53,752 nt of DNA from Marinirhabdus gelatinilytica. GTDB taxonomy: Bacteria; Bacteroidota; Bacteroidia; Flavobacteriales; Flavobacteriaceae. Under the pieces are notes generated by a model. The model was given only the letters and a program-made list of their open reading frames with translations, had not been told where the DNA came from and searched no databases. Positions 28,311 to 37,207 of the stretch are shown one piece after another (position 1 is the stretch's first letter; each line of letters opens with the position of its first letter). A program made the position numbers and the translations under genes. Where the stretch lies: assembly GCF_003353425.1 (NCBI RefSeq), contig NZ_QRAO01000005.1, positions 158,082-211,833 of the forward strand, in the 5' to 3' direction.

Positions 28311-28342
28311 AAAACCGAAGCCTCCCTAAGCTTCGGTTTTTT
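28311..28342. terminator. Bidirectional terminator
   Basis: AAAACCGAAGC (28311-28321) pairs with GCTTCGGTTTT (28330-28340), with T-runs on both strands. It ends the fibre operon and lipB; the lipB stop codon (28328-28326) lies in the loop region of the hairpin. Confidence 0.85.
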
Positions 28343-29039
28343 GCTGTATTCCAGCTTCAAAGAGTTGAGCAAAATGTTTCAGTAGTTTTTGTTTTACCTC
28401 AGCAAGATCGATCTGGGGTTTTCCCAGTTCTACGTTAAGGGAAGTCACCGCTTTCCCTCTAATTCCGCAGGGAATCATGTTGTCGAAATACCCCAGGTCT
28501 GCATTTACGTTCAATGCAAAACCGTGCATGGTGACCCAACGGCTGGCACGAACTCCCATAGCGCATATTTTTCTGGCAAAGGGGGTGCCCACATCCAACC
28601 AAACGCCTGTTTCACCAGGGCTTCTTTCAGCTTTTATGTTGTATTCAGCGAGGGTTAGGATGACCATTTCCTCCAACAACCGGAGATATTTGTGAATATC
28701 GGTAAAGAAATTTTCCAGATCCAGGATGGGATAGCCCACGATTTGCCCTGGACCGTGATAGGTAATATCGCCACCACGATTGATTTTATAAAAACTGGCC
28801 CCAATTTTTTTTAGATACTCTTCAGAAACGAGCAGGTTTTCAAAATCACCACTTTTCCCTAAGGTATACACATGGGGATGTTCTACAAGCAAAAAATGAT
28901 TGGGGGTTTGCAGGCCAGCATCTTCTCTTCGGTTCTTGATTTTTATATCAAGTATTTCTTGAAAGAGCGTTTCCTGGTAATCCCACGTTTCCTTGTAGTC
29001 CTTGCGACCTAAATCTTCGACCAGCAAATTTTTGTTCAT
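28326..29039 (-). CDS. lipB: Octanoyltransferase LipB
   Basis: 237 aa. Moves octanoyl groups from acyl carrier protein to lipoyl-dependent enzymes in the cytoplasm. RGGDITYHGPGQIVGYPI, the catalytic Lys region ARKICAMGVRASRWVTMHG and the catalytic Cys in MIPCGI are all present. It begins directly after the stop of an upstream lipoprotein gene with no spacer, forming a three-gene operon with it and the YqaE gene. Confidence 0.96.
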   Translation of the reverse strand: MNKNLLVEDLGRKDYKETWDYQETLFQEILDIKIKNRREDAGLQTPNHFLLVEHPHVYTLGKSGDFENLLVSEEYLKKIGASFYKINRGGDITYHGPGQIVGYPILDLENFFTDIHKYLRLLEEMVILTLAEYNIKAERSPGETGVWLDVGTPFARKICAMGVRASRWVTMHGFALNVNADLGYFDNMIPCGIRGKAVTSLNVELGKPQIDLAEVKQKLLKHFAQLFEAGIQQKTEA

Positions 29040-29780
29040 CTATTTTTCTTCTAGGATTATCTCTACGTCCAACTCGTCTGGATCCTTAACGTAGGCAATA
29101 AAAGGTTTTTTAATGGTCACTGTTTTTCCATCATCTGAAATTTCAGCCTTAGATACAGATACACTTTTTATTTTTTTGGGGAATGTATATTTAATCGTGT
29201 ACATAGCTTCCCCCATAAATGCTTCAAGGGATTGTATACTATCCTTCATAGCAGCAAAGGCTTTTTCGTCTTTTATATAGGCATCTCTTGTAAACACATT
29301 GTCTTCAAAACTGAACTTTACCCCCGTAGGTTGCTCTTGTGGTTCCTTCTCCTTGGGTTGGGCTTGGTTTCCAGTAGTTGAGATGTTCATCCCTTCGGTT
29401 GCATTCATCCCTTCCAAAAGGTTGTTGGCCTCACCTACATTTTTAAAGTCAGTATAAATATCATACTGCATTTTCTGTGCGGCTTGATCCATTACTATGT
29501 GCATTTTGTAATTTTCAAGCAATTTCAGCTTTTCTTGTTCTTCCTTTGGGAGCTTTGCGATACTATCCTTTTTTTCATCAAAAATCTCTTTGAAAGAAAT
29601 TATACTATCCACTTTTACGTCCATTGAGTCGCTAGGCGGCATCATTGCCATCATCTCGCTCATATCCATACTAATTTTCATAGTACCAGAGCCATCTTCG
29701 TTAAGCACCATGGTCTCGGTAAATTGGCAACTCACCAAGGTTAGTGCAAGCACCAAGAGCAAACCTATTTTTTTAAACAT
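29040..29780 (-). CDS. Lipoprotein, unknown function
   Basis: 246 aa. The N-terminus LLLVLALTLVSC-Q is a clear lipobox, so the protein is lipid-anchored. The mature part starts FTETMVLNEDGSGTMKISMDMSEM, which resembles a family of Bacteroidota lipoproteins of unknown role, and contains a Gln/Glu-rich middle segment. I start at ATG 29780; a GTG codon immediately before (29783) is an alternative. It follows the YqaE gene closely and abuts lipB. Confidence 0.8.
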   Translation of the reverse strand: MFKKIGLLLVLALTLVSCQFTETMVLNEDGSGTMKISMDMSEMMAMMPPSDSMDVKVDSIISFKEIFDEKKDSIAKLPKEEQEKLKLLENYKMHIVMDQAAQKMQYDIYTDFKNVGEANNLLEGMNATEGMNISTTGNQAQPKEKEPQEQPTGVKFSFEDNVFTRDAYIKDEKAFAAMKDSIQSLEAFMGEAMYTIKYTFPKKIKSVSVSKAEISDDGKTVTIKKPFIAYVKDPDELDVEIILEEK

Positions 29781-29785
29781 CACGA

Positions 29786-29944
29786 TCAGTTTTTTGGGTT
29801 ATTCAAAATAATGAGCGCAGCTATTACGCCCGGGATCCACCCGCAAAGGGTTAAGATAGTTACAATTACGATAGAGCCACAGCCTTTGTCCAACACTGCC
29901 AAGGGCGGGAATAAGATGGACAACAAAACACGCCAAATACTCAT
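29786..29944 (-). CDS. YqaE/Pmp3-family small membrane protein
   Basis: 52 aa, translated by hand from the minus strand: MSIWRVLLSILFPPLAVLDKG, then CGSIVIVTILTLCGWIPGVIAALIILNNPKN. Two membrane helices and the LFPPLAVxxxxG and WIPGxIxA motifs identify the UPF0057/Pmp3 family, which affects membrane potential and stress tolerance in other organisms. It is first in the lipB operon; a TAATTTTG box (29957-29950) ends only five bases before the ATG. Confidence 0.88.
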   Translation of the reverse strand: MSIWRVLLSILFPPLAVLDKGCGSIVIVTILTLCGWIPGVIAALIILNNPKN

Positions 29945-29949
29945 AAGCA

Positions 29950-29957
29950 CAAAATTA
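29950..29957 (-). promoter_or_regulatory. -7 box TAATTTTG for the yqaE-lipB operon
   Basis: Exact TAnnTTTG match on the minus strand. The distance to the ATG (five bases) implies a leaderless or nearly leaderless transcript if this box is used. No clear TTG -33 element is present. Confidence 0.45.
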
Positions 29958-30032
29958 CGGATTAAAATTCAGTATATCTGTCGGGTGAAAAATGTTTTGT
30001 TACAGTAAAAAGTTGTGGTTATATTCGTTGCA

Positions 30033-31091
30033 ATGAAACGCTTGTGTTTTCTTCTCACCATGTTATTGGCTGTCGCCCCTTTTAAGGCTACGGCACAATA
30101 TCTTTTTGAAGGAACCGTAGACACCCAATTCATAGAAGGTGAAGTATACCTTTCTATGATAGAGGATTACCGTAAACTCTCCGGCGTATACCACGAGCAA
30201 ATCATTGCCAAGGTGAAACCAGACAGCTTGGGAAATTTTAGCTTTGCCGGCACCAACCTTCCAGACGAGAATAAAATGTACCGCATACATGCGGATACTT
30301 GTAAGGAAACGGACCAGAACCTCTCCCACATCACGGGACACTGTAAGAACAGTGAGGAAATAGTTTTTGTGGCCAACAACACCACGACCCTTGCCCTCCC
30401 CTTTTCTTTTGAACAGGAAATGTTCTGCAAGGTGGTCTCAAACAACGAAAAGGCCAAGACTTTTTTAAAGATAGATTCGCTCAAGAACGATATGCGCTTT
30501 GCGTTTTCCAATTACAGGAGCGAAGCCAACCGGAAAGTAAATACCGAAAAATGGTTCAGCATCCTTCAAAACTATGGAGAGCAATTGCAGGAACCCCTGG
30601 CAGAGCTGTACATTTATTCCTTCCTTAGCGACCGCAGAAGCATCCTGCACAGCTACTATTTAGCCGATTTGAAACAAAATCCCTATTACGATAATTTGTT
30701 GGAACGCTTGCAGGAAAGCTACCCAGATACCCAATACACACGCCAATACGAAGCCGAACTGAAGAGCGACCGTTTTTTGATCTCGGAAAATGAGCCAGAG
30801 AAATCCTTACCTTGGTGGGCGTACGCTCTTGGCGGCGTTTGCTTGCTATCTATTGTAGGGAATTTTTATTTCTTCGGAAAGGCCAGAAAGCAAAAGGCAA
30901 TGGCAGAAGGAAAAGCCACCCTTACCCAACAGGAAAACAATGTTCTGGAACTTATCCTCCAACAAAAGAGCAACAAAGAGATCGCTACCGAACTCTTTGT
31001 GAGCGTAAGCACCGTGAAGACCCATATTAACAGTATTTATAAAAAACTGGGGGTTTCTTCAAGGAATGAAGTGAAGGCTCTGTATGCTTAA
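30033..31091 (+). CDS. Membrane-anchored LuxR-type transcription regulator
   Basis: 352 aa. Signal peptide (MKRLCFLLTMLLAVAPFKATAQ), an extracytoplasmic region of ~230 residues with several Cys (ADTCKETDQN, GHCKNSEE), one membrane helix (WWAYALGGVCLLSIVGNFYFFG) and a cytoplasmic GerE/LuxR helix-turn-helix at the end (LTQQENNVLELILQQKSNKEIA, VSVSTVKTHINSIYKKLGV). It therefore seems to sense something outside the inner membrane and bind DNA inside. The ATG at 30033 is chosen because it starts the signal peptide. Target genes cannot be told. Confidence 0.85.
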   Translation: MKRLCFLLTMLLAVAPFKATAQYLFEGTVDTQFIEGEVYLSMIEDYRKLSGVYHEQIIAKVKPDSLGNFSFAGTNLPDENKMYRIHADTCKETDQNLSHITGHCKNSEEIVFVANNTTTLALPFSFEQEMFCKVVSNNEKAKTFLKIDSLKNDMRFAFSNYRSEANRKVNTEKWFSILQNYGEQLQEPLAELYIYSFLSDRRSILHSYYLADLKQNPYYDNLLERLQESYPDTQYTRQYEAELKSDRFLISENEPEKSLPWWAYALGGVCLLSIVGNFYFFGKARKQKAMAEGKATLTQQENNVLELILQQKSNKEIATELFVSVSTVKTHINSIYKKLGVSSRNEVKALYA

Positions 31092-31445
31092 GGGCTATGA
31101 GCTATTAGTTTTGAGTGTTATTTTAGGTGCTATGTTGGCTGTAACCTGACGGGTTTCTTGTGGACAATGCGGTGGCAACACGTTAGGTTCGAGCGAAGGA
31201 ATTTTTAATTCTCAAAGACCTTTCAGGTTTACATCTTTTTAACCCAAATGTAATCATTGTTTTCTCACCCTTCAGGCCACTGCCATTGATGCCCGGTTTC
31301 AGTTTCGATTTCGATTTCAGTTTCAATTTCCCCCTAGGTCTAGTCCTTTTTTACAGCGTACTATCGTCTCCTATTCTGCTATGTAATGTTCAGTTTTGAG
31401 GAAAGAATGAAACTCATTCCTTTTTAATCTTTAAAACCACGTATT
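31092..31445. other. Intergenic region between the LuxR regulator and the DUF1573 gene
   Basis: 354 bases with no credible gene. It contains inverted motifs of a common flavobacterial type (AACCTGACGGGTTT at 31143-31156 and AGACCTTTCAGGTTT at 31216-31230), a low-complexity run of GTTTC/GATTTC units (about 31298-31330) and a small hairpin GAATGA-AAC-TCATTC (31405-31419) about 27 bases before the DUF1573 start. Confidence 0.55.
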
Positions 31446-31865
31446 ATGAAAATTAATTTGAACACAGTAACAAAAGGAGCCATTGTATGTTTCCTTTTAA
31501 TCGCAACCGCCCATGTAGGGCATGCACAAATGACCCTCGCCAAAACAGAAGCGAAAGTCGCCATCATCGATTTTGACGTTGAAACCTTAGATTACGGCAA
31601 GATCGCCCAAAACAGCGATGGCACAAGAACCATTAGTTTTACCAACACAGGCGATGCACCGCTTGTTATTTCCGAAGTAAAATCGAGCTGTGGTTGTACG
31701 GTGCCAACATATTCAAAAGCCCCTATCCTACCCAACGCTACCGGGGAGATTACCGTTAAGTACAACACGTCAAAAGTGGGGGCATTTACAAAAAAGATCA
31801 CCGTTTTATCCAACGCTACGGAAGCTTCTAAGGTAATTCGTATTAAAGGAGTAGTGGTTAAATAG
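31446..31865 (+). CDS. DUF1573 domain-containing secreted protein
   Basis: 139 aa with a signal peptide ending near HVGHAQ. The mature part is one Ig-like DUF1573 domain: FDVETLDYGKIAQNSDGTRTISFTNTGDAPLVISEVKSSCGCTVP, with the conserved SCGC, then KVGAFTKKITVLSN and IRIKGVV. Its biochemical role is not established. It stands alone with its own terminator. Confidence 0.88.
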   Translation: MKINLNTVTKGAIVCFLLIATAHVGHAQMTLAKTEAKVAIIDFDVETLDYGKIAQNSDGTRTISFTNTGDAPLVISEVKSSCGCTVPTYSKAPILPNATGEITVKYNTSKVGAFTKKITVLSNATEASKVIRIKGVVVK

Positions 31866-31895
31866 AATCACCACTGTTTTTTCTCTAAATAGAAG

Positions 31896-31930
31896 AAAGT
31901 CTTTTTCGTATTAAAACGAAAAGGGCTTTT
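31896..31930 (+). terminator. Terminator after the DUF1573 gene
   Basis: AAGTCTTTTTCGT (31897-31909) pairs with ACGAAAAGGGCTT (31915-31927), followed by T residues. Confidence 0.8.
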
Positions 31931-31995
31931 TTGTGTTCGTATATCTGCATATCAAATTTTTAGCATTGAATACAGTTTAAAATTATCAAATAGGC

Positions 31996-32003
31996 TAATT
32001 TTG
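31996..32003 (+). promoter_or_regulatory. -7 box TAATTTTG of lysS
   Basis: Exact match to TAnnTTTG, ending 18 bases before the lysS ATG. A TTG at 31966-31968 is a distant candidate for the -33 element. Confidence 0.55.
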
Positions 32004-32021
32004 CACCTTAAATTGAACAAA

Positions 32022-33713
32022 ATGCAACTTTCTGAACTTGAAATCGTACGACGCGAAAAATTGGCCCAACTACGGCAGATGGGCATCAACCCATATCCGG
32101 CAGATCTGTTCCCGGTAAATACTACTTCCGCAAAAATAAAACAGAAATTCGAAGCCGGAAAAAAAGTAGTGATCGCTGGTAGATTGATGTCCCGCCGTAT
32201 CCAAGGAAAAGCAAGTTTTGCCGAGTTGCAGGATGCCGAAGGACGTATACAGGTATATTTCAACAGGGATGAGATTTGCCCGGGCGAAGACAAGACACTG
32301 TATAACGATGTGTATAAAAAATTGCTGGACATTGGTGATTTTATAGGTATCGAAGGCGAACTTTTTGAAACCCAAGTAGGCGAGAAAACGGTAATGGTAA
32401 AAGATTTTAAATTGCTTTCCAAAGCATTAAAACCATTGCCACAACCCCGTGTAGATGCCGAAGGAAAAGTACACGATGCGTTTACCGATCCCGAACAGCG
32501 TTACCGCCAACGGTACGCAGATTTGGTCGTAAATCCATACGTAAAAGAAGTGTTCGTTAAGCGTACAAAACTGTTCAACGCCATGCGCACCTTTTTCAAC
32601 GAGCGTGGTTATTTTGAGGTGGAAACCCCCATTTTGCAACCCATTCCGGGTGGTGCAGCTGCAAAACCATTTGTCACGCACCACAACAGTTTGGACATCC
32701 CGCTGTATATGCGCATCGCAAACGAGCTGTATTTAAAGCGACTTATCGTGGGTGGTTTTGACGGCGTTTACGAATTCTCCAAAAACTTCCGTAACGAGGG
32801 GATGGACCGTACCCACAATCCAGAGTTTACCGCTATGGAAATTTATGTGGCCTATAAGGACTACAATTGGATGATGGATTTCTGCGAGCAGCTTTTGGAG
32901 TATTGTGCCATCGAGGTGAACGGCACTACCAAAGCTACTTTTGGAGAGCACACCGTAGATTTTAAGGCACCGTACGCCCGTGTTACCATGGCCGAGAGTA
33001 TCGAGCATTTTACAGGTTTTGACATCACCGGAAAGACCGAGGCCGAAATTAGAAGAGCAGCCCAGGATATGCAGATTGAAGTGGACGAAAGTATGGGCAA
33101 AGGAAAGCTCATAGATGAAATTTTTGGTGAAAAGTGTGAAGGGAACTACATCCAACCCACCTTTATAACCGACTATCCCAAAGAGATGAGTCCGCTATGT
33201 AAAGAGCACCGCGACAATCCCGAACTCACCGAACGTTTTGAACTGATGGTTTGCGGAAAGGAAATAGCCAATGCCTACAGCGAGCTAAATGACCCAATAG
33301 ACCAACGCGAGCGTTTCGAGGCCCAATTGAAACTTGCAGACCGTGGTGACGATGAGGCGATGTTCATTGATAACGATTTTATCCGTGCGCTGGAATACGG
33401 GATGCCCCCAACATCAGGGATGGGGATTGGGATGGACCGATTGATTATGTACCTCACTAATAATCCGTCCATTCAGGAAGTGCTGTTCTTCCCGCAAATG
33501 AAGCCAGAGCGCAAAGCTGTTGCCCTAACCGATGAAGCAAAAGCCATATTGGCGTTGCTTAAAAAGGAAGGCACTATGGAACTTTCCACTTTGAAAGAAC
33601 AAGCTGGACTCTCCAACAAAAAGTGGGACAAAGCCGTAAAGGAACTGACCAAAAACAAATTAGCAAAAGTGGAGAAGACCGATGAGGGTCTTACCATTCA
33701 ATATTTAAATTAA
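32022..33713 (+). CDS. lysS: Lysyl-tRNA synthetase, class II
   Basis: 563 aa. Charges tRNA-Lys in the cytoplasm. An OB-fold anticodon domain (VVIAGRLMSRRIQGKASFAELQD) precedes the class II core: motif 2 FRNEGMDRTHNPEFTAMEIY and motif 3 GMGIGMDRLIMYL. About 60 residues beyond the core (AKAILALLKKEGTMELSTLKEQAGLSNKKWDKAVKEL) form an added winged-helix-like tail. ATG 32022 follows the promoter; a TTG at 32001 overlaps the -7 box and is rejected. The DUF805 gene starts three bases after its stop. Confidence 0.95.
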   Translation: MQLSELEIVRREKLAQLRQMGINPYPADLFPVNTTSAKIKQKFEAGKKVVIAGRLMSRRIQGKASFAELQDAEGRIQVYFNRDEICPGEDKTLYNDVYKKLLDIGDFIGIEGELFETQVGEKTVMVKDFKLLSKALKPLPQPRVDAEGKVHDAFTDPEQRYRQRYADLVVNPYVKEVFVKRTKLFNAMRTFFNERGYFEVETPILQPIPGGAAAKPFVTHHNSLDIPLYMRIANELYLKRLIVGGFDGVYEFSKNFRNEGMDRTHNPEFTAMEIYVAYKDYNWMMDFCEQLLEYCAIEVNGTTKATFGEHTVDFKAPYARVTMAESIEHFTGFDITGKTEAEIRRAAQDMQIEVDESMGKGKLIDEIFGEKCEGNYIQPTFITDYPKEMSPLCKEHRDNPELTERFELMVCGKEIANAYSELNDPIDQRERFEAQLKLADRGDDEAMFIDNDFIRALEYGMPPTSGMGIGMDRLIMYLTNNPSIQEVLFFPQMKPERKAVALTDEAKAILALLKKEGTMELSTLKEQAGLSNKKWDKAVKELTKNKLAKVEKTDEGLTIQYLN

Positions 33714-33716
33714 AAA

Positions 33717-34175
33717 ATGAACGTATCTAAAAAACCCGAATCACAGTTCAACATATACGACTGGTGGAAAAAAGCCGCCTTCGATAATTTTGCAAACTTT
33801 GATGGTCGAGCAAGACGGTCTGAATATTGGTATTTCACTTTGTTCAATGTATTGGTCACGATCGCATTTGTCTTTGTCGCAGTCATATTAGTGGGAGTAT
33901 CTGGCGCACCAGAGGAGCCGCCTGCTATATTTTACATGTTAATGTTACCGTTCGGGCTTTTTTATTTAATACTCCTGATTCCCAGTATAGCCGTTTCCGT
34001 TCGCAGGCTCCACGATACTGATAGATCTGGCTGGTGGTATTTGTTAAATGTAATTCCAATCGTTAATTATGTGGGCAGTATTGTACTGTTGGTTTTTTAT
34101 TGTACAGAAGGGACACGGGGGGCCAACCAATACGGAAAAGACCCGAAAAACCAAGAGAATGAATTGATGTGGTAA
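33717..34175 (+). CDS. DUF805 family membrane protein
   Basis: 152 aa. YDWWKKAAFDNFANFDGRARRSEYW at the start, two or three membrane helices and the characteristic SVRRLHDTDRSGWW followed by NQYGKDP near the end identify DUF805. Function unknown. It follows lysS after three bases, so the two are co-transcribed. Confidence 0.9.
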   Translation: MNVSKKPESQFNIYDWWKKAAFDNFANFDGRARRSEYWYFTLFNVLVTIAFVFVAVILVGVSGAPEEPPAIFYMLMLPFGLFYLILLIPSIAVSVRRLHDTDRSGWWYLLNVIPIVNYVGSIVLLVFYCTEGTRGANQYGKDPKNQENELMW

Positions 34176-34239
34176 ATTATTATTTTTAACAAGAAAACGA
34201 CTCCCTCCTCCAAGGCAGCCGTTTCCCAATCATCAAAAC

Positions 34240-34266
34240 AAACGCCAGCTATAGGTTGGCGTTTTT
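34240..34266. terminator. Bidirectional terminator between the DUF805 and GDYXXLXY genes
   Basis: AAACGCCA (34240-34247) pairs with TGGCGTTT (34257-34264) with T-runs on both sides. It includes the stop codon of the minus-strand GDYXXLXY gene (34251-34249). Confidence 0.75.
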
Positions 34267-34827
34267 CTGTTGTCCTTCCTCTACATATTCTTTTATGGGG
34301 GTATCGTTTACAAATACATTCTCTAGCACTGCCGATCCGTTTTTTATAAAGACAAGACCGTAGCAGTTGTCCAGCAAACTATCGCTGGCGGCTTGTTGTA
34401 CGGCCAGTTCGGCTGGGTATGCTTTGCTCTCCTCCATATAGAACCGTGTAAAGGACAACTGGAAATTAATTGAATCGTTATACACCCCGTACCCTTGGGC
34501 AACCACATATTCTTGGTCTGTTTTCAAGGGTTTGTTACTCGCTTGGGTTGCCTGTGCAAAGCCGTTTTTGTCTTTTTTGAGATAGACATATACGTTGTCC
34601 TTCCAATTTACAGGAGCCTCCCCAATCCATTTGGCTTTATTCATTTCGTAAGAAAGGGTGATGTATTTTCCCCGTAGCGGGTCGCTGGGGTCTATAGGCC
34701 TTGTCCTGAATTTATAGGAAGTCCCTTCGGCAAGGACCCGTTCTTGGTCCAAGATCATCTTGCCGGGCACAAACCATTGCGCAAGTACCATAACGGCAAA
34801 TCCTATGGAGATGAATAACTTATTCAT
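34249..34827 (-). CDS. GDYXXLXY domain-containing envelope protein
   Basis: 192 aa with an N-terminal membrane anchor or signal (FISIGFAVMVLAQWFVPGKMI). RTRPIDPSDPLRGKYITLSY is the family hallmark, although the canonical RGDY is RGKY here (Asp to Lys). These proteins occur next to DUF2157 membrane proteins, as here: the start overlaps the DUF2157 stop by eight bases. Role unknown. Confidence 0.85.
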   Translation of the reverse strand: MNKLFISIGFAVMVLAQWFVPGKMILDQERVLAEGTSYKFRTRPIDPSDPLRGKYITLSYEMNKAKWIGEAPVNWKDNVYVYLKKDKNGFAQATQASNKPLKTDQEYVVAQGYGVYNDSINFQLSFTRFYMEESKAYPAELAVQQAASDSLLDNCYGLVFIKNGSAVLENVFVNDTPIKEYVEEGQQKNANL

Positions 34828-36094
34828 GAGCTTTCGTTTTTAATTGTTTTTTGTACATAAAATAGTTGGCCGCAAAAAAACCTGCACCAATGGCCACAAA
34901 CAGCAACCCTCTAACCACAAAGGGGATTTCGGTATCGAAAAACCTACACGTAACCAGAGCCGTGATGACGAGCAGGCCATAATTAAGAATACTGAATTTT
35001 TCTTTTCTAGACCCAATAAGTACTGCGAACAGCCCTAATGCCAATATGAGGATATTGGTAAGCACCGAAGCTATTTCAGGCTGTGAAAAACCAAAAAAAC
35101 ACAATCCCCCAAATATCAAAAAGGAAAATTGAAAGAGATTGAACGGCAGCAGTTTATGCTTTCTGAACAAATATCCCAACACCGCAACTGCAGCCATTGC
35201 AAGCGATATTGTTATTACCGTATCGTTCGTAGAAATTTTCTCTGGCAAAAATTCTTCCCAAACATAACTGAAACTAGCGATGAGCAATGAAACCACTGTG
35301 CCCAAGGAACCTATGATTAAATACCCATTGCGTCTTAATTTTTGGGCATTGAAATAGGGTAGTTTTCCTAAATTGTAGAACAATCCAAAAAGACAAACGT
35401 GCGTAAGCAACCCTATACTGAAACCACTGTTTAAAAATGCTCCCAACAGTACCAGAACACTTAAGGGAAGTATCCAATGGTATATTCCCGTAAGGTTTCC
35501 TGCGGGCAGTTCCTTTATTAACTTCAAATAATGTGGCACAATAGCCAACAGTGCGACCAATGCCCAATATGGCGACTCATTATCGCCATACCCTACCGCA
35601 CAACCGTAGCTTACCAACAACACTACATACAGCAATGTGGTAGCGTGCGATTTCAGCAAATAGATAATGGGGGCTGCCAGCACCAGCCAAGAAAGTAGAT
35701 ACGAATCTACGGCCCCGGGAATATTATAAATCTGGCTCACCAGCGAAATACTAGTTCCAATGGCAAAAAACAGGAACACTCCTGTGGTTTCCTTCCATGC
35801 GGCACTTTTGTTCTTAAACAAGGTAAATGCTGCCAACAATTGTCCCACGGCCAAGGGCACAAAAGCCCAGATAGTCCTAGTGGTCCGTGAGAAGTCGTCC
35901 CAGTTGTGGGCCAGGATCAAAATAATGCCCAAGCCCGTAAGGACGGATCCCAACACGCCAAAAATAGCAAACAACCTGTTGGGACGATCGGTTTCTTTGG
36001 TGGCGTAGTATTGTTTAATATCTTGCCGTACCTGAGGAGTTACAATCTTGTGTGCAACCAACTCGTCCAGTTCTTTTTCTATCTTACTATTCAT
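34820..36094 (-). CDS. DUF2157 multi-pass membrane protein
   Basis: 424 aa. A soluble N-terminus (KELDELVAHKIVTPQVRQDIKQYY) precedes about ten hydrophobic segments, beginning LFAIFGVLGSVLTGLGIILILAHNWDDF, the usual DUF2157 signature. It overlaps the upstream lipoprotein gene by four bases (ATGA) and the downstream GDYXXLXY gene by eight, so all are translationally coupled. Function unknown. Confidence 0.88.
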   Translation of the reverse strand: MNSKIEKELDELVAHKIVTPQVRQDIKQYYATKETDRPNRLFAIFGVLGSVLTGLGIILILAHNWDDFSRTTRTIWAFVPLAVGQLLAAFTLFKNKSAAWKETTGVFLFFAIGTSISLVSQIYNIPGAVDSYLLSWLVLAAPIIYLLKSHATTLLYVVLLVSYGCAVGYGDNESPYWALVALLAIVPHYLKLIKELPAGNLTGIYHWILPLSVLVLLGAFLNSGFSIGLLTHVCLFGLFYNLGKLPYFNAQKLRRNGYLIIGSLGTVVSLLIASFSYVWEEFLPEKISTNDTVITISLAMAAVAVLGYLFRKHKLLPFNLFQFSFLIFGGLCFFGFSQPEIASVLTNILILALGLFAVLIGSRKEKFSILNYGLLVITALVTCRFFDTEIPFVVRGLLFVAIGAGFFAANYFMYKKQLKTKAHE

Positions 36095-36726
36095 TGCACC
36101 ACTTTTTTAATTGTATCTGAAATGTTTTCAAACCTGTAGGTATATTGGTAATTTCTACCACCAAAAAACATAAATAGCGCTGCTCCGGACCTATGTTCAC
36201 TTGTGTTAAAAATTAAATCTCCATCACTATCTACCGTTAATCGTATGCGCTTTACATCTATGCCACCCAATATATAAGGTATTAAAAGCAGTTGAAGGTT
36301 TTTGTTTTTCAGCTTTACGAAGCCGTCTTTGGTAATTTTGGCCTTAAGGCTTCGCCGTCTGTACACTATACTGTCCTTTATATATTCAACCTGAAGTAAA
36401 TTAGGATTTTTCATTTTAAGCTTAAAAGCATTGTTGCCCACCGTATCAAACTTTAAAGTATCCTTTATAAGTTTTCTGTCTATTTCTTTTAGAAAATTCC
36501 TGTGGTACACAAACCATTCTCCATTGGAACGCTGGATACTGTCACCTCTATTGTTAACGGTATATGTTCCATTTAAAAGAGAAATATTTTCACTGTTCAA
36601 TTTTGAAGGGTTATCCAGGTTTTTACTGAAAGGAGCACAACTGATTAATGTCCCGTGACCAACTACCAAAAAGAGTAGCCTGAACATCCAGACTACTCTC
36701 GTGTTTTTATTTTTACAACTATGCAT
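36091..36726 (-). CDS. Predicted lipoprotein, unknown function
   Basis: 211 aa. A hydrophobic stretch ending GTLISC-A suggests lipid attachment at Cys30. The mature part is rich in Lys, Asn and beta-prone residues ([37 protein letters not shown]) with no recognised domain. The ATG at 36726 overlaps the YiaA stop by eight bases; an internal ATG at 36687 gives a more conventional lipoprotein signal and is equally possible. Confidence 0.7.
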   Translation of the reverse strand: MHSCKNKNTRVVWMFRLLFLVVGHGTLISCAPFSKNLDNPSKLNSENISLLNGTYTVNNRGDSIQRSNGEWFVYHRNFLKEIDRKLIKDTLKFDTVGNNAFKLKMKNPNLLQVEYIKDSIVYRRRSLKAKITKDGFVKLKNKNLQLLLIPYILGGIDVKRIRLTVDSDGDLIFNTSEHRSGAALFMFFGGRNYQYTYRFENISDTIKKVVQ

Positions 36727-37207
36727 CTTCCTGTGTTTTACGTTCCAGAAACTTTACATCCCTGGTATTTTTTTGAACGGCTACAGCTGCAAATAAACTG
36801 AGCAAAAAACTCATTCCATAGAATCCTTTTTCGCTCAGCTCCATATCTGCGTTCCATAGGCCTATAATAAGCAACAGTATGGAAGCAGTGGTAGTAAACC
36901 AGCTTATCCCGTAGTAAATATCGGTCACTGGGATACCCTCCAACTTGTCCCGTACACTTTTTTGCACCGAGACTACCGAGAATAACCCAAATAACAGTAT
37001 GGTGAAATAGTACCCTTTTTCGTTGAGCCACATATGGGCGTTCCACAAGCCAATGCAATAGGACGTCATTCCTATGAAGAGCGCAGTCCACGAGGCCCCA
37101 ATAAAAGCCGGAGTGGGTTTACAGTTGAACTTTTCCTTTTCCTTTTTGATAGCAGCTGCCAATGGTGCGTTTACCAGTTTCTTTTCTTTTACGATTGAAT
37201 GTTCCAT
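36719..37207 (-). CDS. YiaA/YiaB-family inner membrane protein
   Basis: 162 aa with two tandem YiaAB repeats: [46 protein letters not shown], then [47 protein letters not shown]. Each holds two membrane helices and the GLWNAxMxLxEKGxY motif. Function unknown. It opens the four-gene overlapping operon. Confidence 0.88.
   Translation of the reverse strand: MEHSIVKEKKLVNAPLAAAIKKEKEKFNCKPTPAFIGASWTALFIGMTSYCIGLWNAHMWLNEKGYYFTILLFGLFSVVSVQKSVRDKLEGIPVTDIYYGISWFTTTASILLLIIGLWNADMELSEKGFYGMSFLLSLFAAVAVQKNTRDVKFLERKTQEDA

Noticed and set aside
31298-31330. Low-complexity GTTTC/GATTTC run as a regulatory array
   Set aside because: Too short and imperfect; more likely replication slippage.
32001-32021. 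Upstream TTG start for lysS
   Set aside because: It lies within the -7 promoter box and adds residues not seen in the family.
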